A DNA stretch of 7,085 bases. It comes from Candidatus Levyibacteriota bacterium. Its GTDB lineage: Bacteria > Patescibacteriota > Microgenomatia > Levybacterales > GWA1-39-11. The notes beneath the pieces are model-generated. The model made no database searches. It was not told the origin of the DNA and was given only the letters and a program-made list of their open reading frames with translations. Within the stretch, counting starts at the first letter, position 1, and every line of letters begins with the position of its first letter. Positions 5,555 to 7,085 of the stretch are shown here, one piece after another. The stretch spans positions 1 to 7,085 of the forward strand of contig JACQKO010000071.1 in assembly GCA_016204525.1 (NCBI GenBank), given 5' to 3'. Position numbers and translations under genes: made by a program.

Positions 5555-5587
5555 GGCATCGAAGTCTTTGCATTTACGTTCGGCTAA
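5555..5587 (+). pseudogene. Displaced remnant of a dipZ 3' end
   Basis: The stretch encodes GIEVFAFTFG and a TAA stop, identical in amino acids to the end of DipZ at 4616-4648. It differs at five of 33 bases, all silent: GGA/GGC, ATA/ATC, GCC/GCA, TTT/TTC and GGA/GGC. Sequence upstream (5531-5554) does not resemble dipZ. It has no start codon and is in the frame of dinD but beyond the dinD stop. It is best read as the old or foreign end of dipZ left on the right of the inserted dinD. Confidence 0.75.
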
Positions 5588-5595
5588 TTTCCTAC

Positions 5596-5624
5596 TTGAC
5601 GTAGAACTAAAAATTTTGTATTAT
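5596..5624 (+). promoter_or_regulatory. Strong promoter of tuf
   Basis: TTGACG at 5596-5601, a 17-base spacer and TATTAT at 5619-5624 form a near-consensus sigma70 promoter with a start predicted near 5631. That leaves a leader of about 65 bases before the tuf ATG, the longest predicted leader in the window. Confidence 0.75.
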
Positions 5625-5631
5625 CTATTTC

Positions 5632-5689
5632 ACACCTGAGCGGGCGCCGCTCGAGAGCGGGCTTCTGCCCCGGCGGGTGTTTTTATTTT
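5632..5689 (+). promoter_or_regulatory. GC-rich structured tuf leader, possible attenuator
   Basis: An outer stem pairs ACACCTG (5632-5638) with CGGGTGT (5674-5680). Inside it, AGCGG (5639-5643) and CCGCT (5647-5651) form one hairpin, and GGGC (5659-5662) and GCCC (5667-5670) a second with a TTCT loop. The outer stem runs directly into a T-rich tract (5680-5689), as in an intrinsic terminator, yet the tuf ATG follows at 5696. Alternative pairings exist: CCGCT (5647-5651) can also pair with AGCGG at 5656-5660, and CGCCG (5645-5649) with CGGCG (5671-5675). It may be an attenuator, a terminator of upstream read-through, or an mRNA-stabilising leader. Structures were derived by eye. Confidence 0.55.
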
Positions 5690-5695
5690 GATTTT

Positions 5696-6877
5696 ATGGC
5701 TGGAAAATTTGAAAGAACAAAACCACACATTAATATTGGAACCATAGGACATGTTGACCATGGTAAAACCACGCTAACTTCTGCTATTACCATGGTTTTA
5801 GCAAAAAAGGGGATGGCAGAGGCTAAGAAATACGAAGATATTGATAATGCCCCGGAAGAAAAAGCACGCGGAGTTACCATCAACATTTCCCACCAAGAGT
5901 ACGAGACAGAAAAGCGACACTATGCGCACATCGATGCCCCGGGGCACGCTGATTACATTAAGAACATGATTACGGGTGCCGCTCAAATGGACGGAGCAAT
6001 TTTAGTGGTCTCAGCAGCAGACGGCCCAATGCCTCAAACCCGTGAGCATATTCTTCTTGCGCGTCAGGTTGGGGTTCCTGCAATTGTAGTCTTCTTAAAT
6101 AAGGTTGACATGGTTTCAGATCCGGAGTTGATCGATTTGGTTGAAATGGAAGTTCGCGAACTTCTTACAAAATATCAATATCCGGGCGCGGATGTGCCCA
6201 TTATTAAAGGTTCGGCGCTTAAAGCTACTCAGGGTGATGCCGAGGCTGAGGCTCAAATAGTAGAACTTATGAATAAAGTTGATGAATATATCCCTACTCC
6301 AACTCGCGACACTGACAAGCCATTTTTAATGCCTGTTGAGGATGTATTTTCAATAAAAGGTAGGGGAACAGTCGTGACGGGAAGAGTTGAGCGCGGAATA
6401 GCAAAGGTTAATGAAACGATTGAAATTATAGGAATTAAAGCCACAAAATCTACAGTTATTACGGGAGTTGAGATGTTTAGAAAAAGTCTAGATGAGGCCC
6501 AAGCCGGAGACAATGCAGGATTACTTCTCAGGGGAATTGAAAAGAAAGATGTTGAGCGAGGACAGGTTATTGCAAAGCCGGGTTCGATCACTCCCCACAC
6601 GGAATTTGAAGCAGAAGTTTACGTTTTGACAAAAGAGGAAGGCGGACGTCACACACCGTTCTTCACAGGGTATAGGCCTCAATTTTACATTCGGACTACG
6701 GATGTGACCGGCGAGATTAAGCTTCAAGAAGGCGTTGAGATGGTTATGCCCGGCGATAACACTAAAATGCACGCAATTTTGATTGTCCCAATCGCACTTG
6801 AAGACGGTATGAGGTTTGCTATCCGTGAGGGTGGAAAAACAGTAGGCGCAGGCGTGATTACGAAGGTTACGAAATAA
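5696..6877 (+). CDS. tuf: Translation elongation factor Tu
   Basis: EF-Tu is the GTPase that delivers aminoacyl-tRNA to the ribosomal A site. The 393-residue product is full length. G-domain motifs are all present: GHVDHGKT at 18-25, RGVTI at 58-62 with the switch I threonine, DAPGH at 80-84 with catalytic His84, NKVD at 135-138 and SAL at 173-175. Residue 81 is Ala where many bacterial EF-Tu proteins have Cys (DCPGH). Domains 2 and 3 follow, with GRGTVVTGRVERG and the conserved end RFAIREGGKTVGAGVITK. The start is the family-typical MAGKFERTKPH; no Shine-Dalgarno is present, and the base of the leader hairpin ends about 15 bases upstream. It has its own promoter and terminator and is followed by rpsJ, the order seen where the str and S10 operons adjoin; fusA would normally be upstream but dinD and dipZ are there instead. 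Confidence 0.98.
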   Translation: MAGKFERTKPHINIGTIGHVDHGKTTLTSAITMVLAKKGMAEAKKYEDIDNAPEEKARGVTINISHQEYETEKRHYAHIDAPGHADYIKNMITGAAQMDGAILVVSAADGPMPQTREHILLARQVGVPAIVVFLNKVDMVSDPELIDLVEMEVRELLTKYQYPGADVPIIKGSALKATQGDAEAEAQIVELMNKVDEYIPTPTRDTDKPFLMPVEDVFSIKGRGTVVTGRVERGIAKVNETIEIIGIKATKSTVITGVEMFRKSLDEAQAGDNAGLLLRGIEKKDVERGQVIAKPGSITPHTEFEAEVYVLTKEEGGRHTPFFTGYRPQFYIRTTDVTGEIKLQEGVEMVMPGDNTKMHAILIVPIALEDGMRFAIREGGKTVGAGVITKVTK

Positions 6878-6902
6878 CTTCGGTATTTTGCACATTTTAC
6901 AA

Positions 6903-6913
6903 TTCGGTCCGAA
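6903..6913. repeat. Short palindrome TTCGGTCCGAA downstream of tuf
   Basis: Five-base perfect inverted arms around one base lie 25 bases after the tuf stop and upstream of the terminator stem. It may be a weak accessory hairpin, a protein-binding site, or chance. Confidence 0.3.
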
Positions 6914-6923
6914 CATTAATTGC

Positions 6924-6951
6924 AAAACCTACTGTTAAAGTAGGTTTTTTT
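6924..6951 (+). terminator. Intrinsic terminator after tuf
   Basis: AAAACCTAC (6924-6932) and GTAGGTTTT (6940-6948) form a nine-base perfect stem with a seven-base loop, continued by a T-run to 6951 and a second T-run at 6953-6958. Its position 47 bases after the tuf stop and before rpsJ indicates that tuf is largely a separate transcription unit. Confidence 0.85.
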
Positions 6952-6955
6952 GTTT

Positions 6956-6961
6956 TTTAAT
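6956..6961 (+). promoter_or_regulatory. Possible -10 element for a leaderless rpsJ transcript
   Basis: TTTAAT at 6956-6961 matches TATAAT at five of six bases and ends seven bases before the rpsJ ATG, the same spacing as in the LytR_C gene. No convincing -35 is present, and the region is simply T/A-rich, so this is tentative. Confidence 0.25.
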
Positions 6962-6968
6962 AAAAATT

Positions 6969-7085
6969 ATGGCGGTAAAAGGTAGAATTAGGGTTCGTTT
7001 AAAATCATACGATTCAAGGATAATTGACTCAACATGTCAACAGATCCTTGATACTGCAATTAGGACAGGCGCAAAAGTTGTCGGA
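6969..7085 (+). CDS. rpsJ: Ribosomal protein S10, N-terminal part (cut by window end)
   Basis: The first 39 codons read MAVKGRIRVRLKSYDSRIID and on to TAIRTGAKVVG. This matches the start of S10, with the (K/R)IRIRLKAYDHRLID strand-helix and the TAKRTGA segment typical of the family. S10 (about 100 residues) is a 30S head protein and also NusE in antitermination complexes. It usually opens the S10-spc ribosomal cluster, so more ribosomal genes are expected to the right. There is no Shine-Dalgarno before the ATG. The reading frame is open to the window edge. Confidence 0.93.
   Translation, partial: MAVKGRIRVRLKSYDSRIIDSTCQQILDTAIRTGAKVVG

Noticed and set aside
6521..6925. Minus-strand open frame of 134 codons
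   Set aside because: It lies almost wholly antisense to tuf, which is unmistakable, and its translation shows no domain pattern.

Overview
The window looks like chromosomal DNA from an AT-rich bacterium, most plausibly a Candidate Phyla Radiation (Patescibacteria) lineage such as Microgenomates or Katanobacteria. The reasons are the compact layout, the small LytR_C-type envelope protein with a Pro/Thr linker, several genes without a Shine-Dalgarno site whose predicted promoters sit almost on the start codon, and a DipZ-like redox protein beside tuf. The phylum is an inference; no rRNA gene or lineage-specific marker is present. All genes read normally with the standard bacterial code: TGA is used as a stop and does not occur inside genes.

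Layout: 1-112 is AT-rich with a small ordered repeat. murB (155-1114, +) makes a peptidoglycan precursor enzyme and ends exactly against the stop codon of a convergent membrane-anchored LytR_C-domain gene (1115-1729, -). A GT-rich/AC-rich imperfect inverted repeat (about 1783-1907) separates this from a VOC-fold gene (1908-2294, -), the only gene here with a strong Shine-Dalgarno sequence. Back-to-back promoters in 2315-2370 serve the VOC gene and a two-gene thiol-redox operon: a membrane-anchored CPLC thioredoxin-like protein (2358-2870) coupled by an ATGA overlap to a DipZ-type CcdA-thioredoxin fusion (2867-4648). A complete dinD homologue with its own strong promoter follows (4703-5530). 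tuf (5696-6877) has a consensus promoter and a GC-rich structured leader, then an intrinsic terminator, then the first 39 codons of rpsJ (6969 to the window end), probably the start of the ribosomal-protein cluster.

How the genes fit together: murB and the LytR_C protein belong to the envelope. The CPLC protein and DipZ probably pass reducing equivalents across the membrane to extracytoplasmic thiols. tuf and rpsJ are conserved translation genes. dinD looks like an insertion between dipZ and tuf: the last 11 codons of dipZ are present a second time just after dinD (5555-5587), and all five nucleotide differences are synonymous.

The points most worth a second look are that displaced dipZ tail, the structured tuf leader with a U-tract before the start codon, and the recurring promoter-on-start-codon arrangement that suggests leaderless or near-leaderless mRNAs. 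I did not find a CRISPR array, transposase, tRNA or rRNA, and nothing here is clearly a wholly new multi-gene system.
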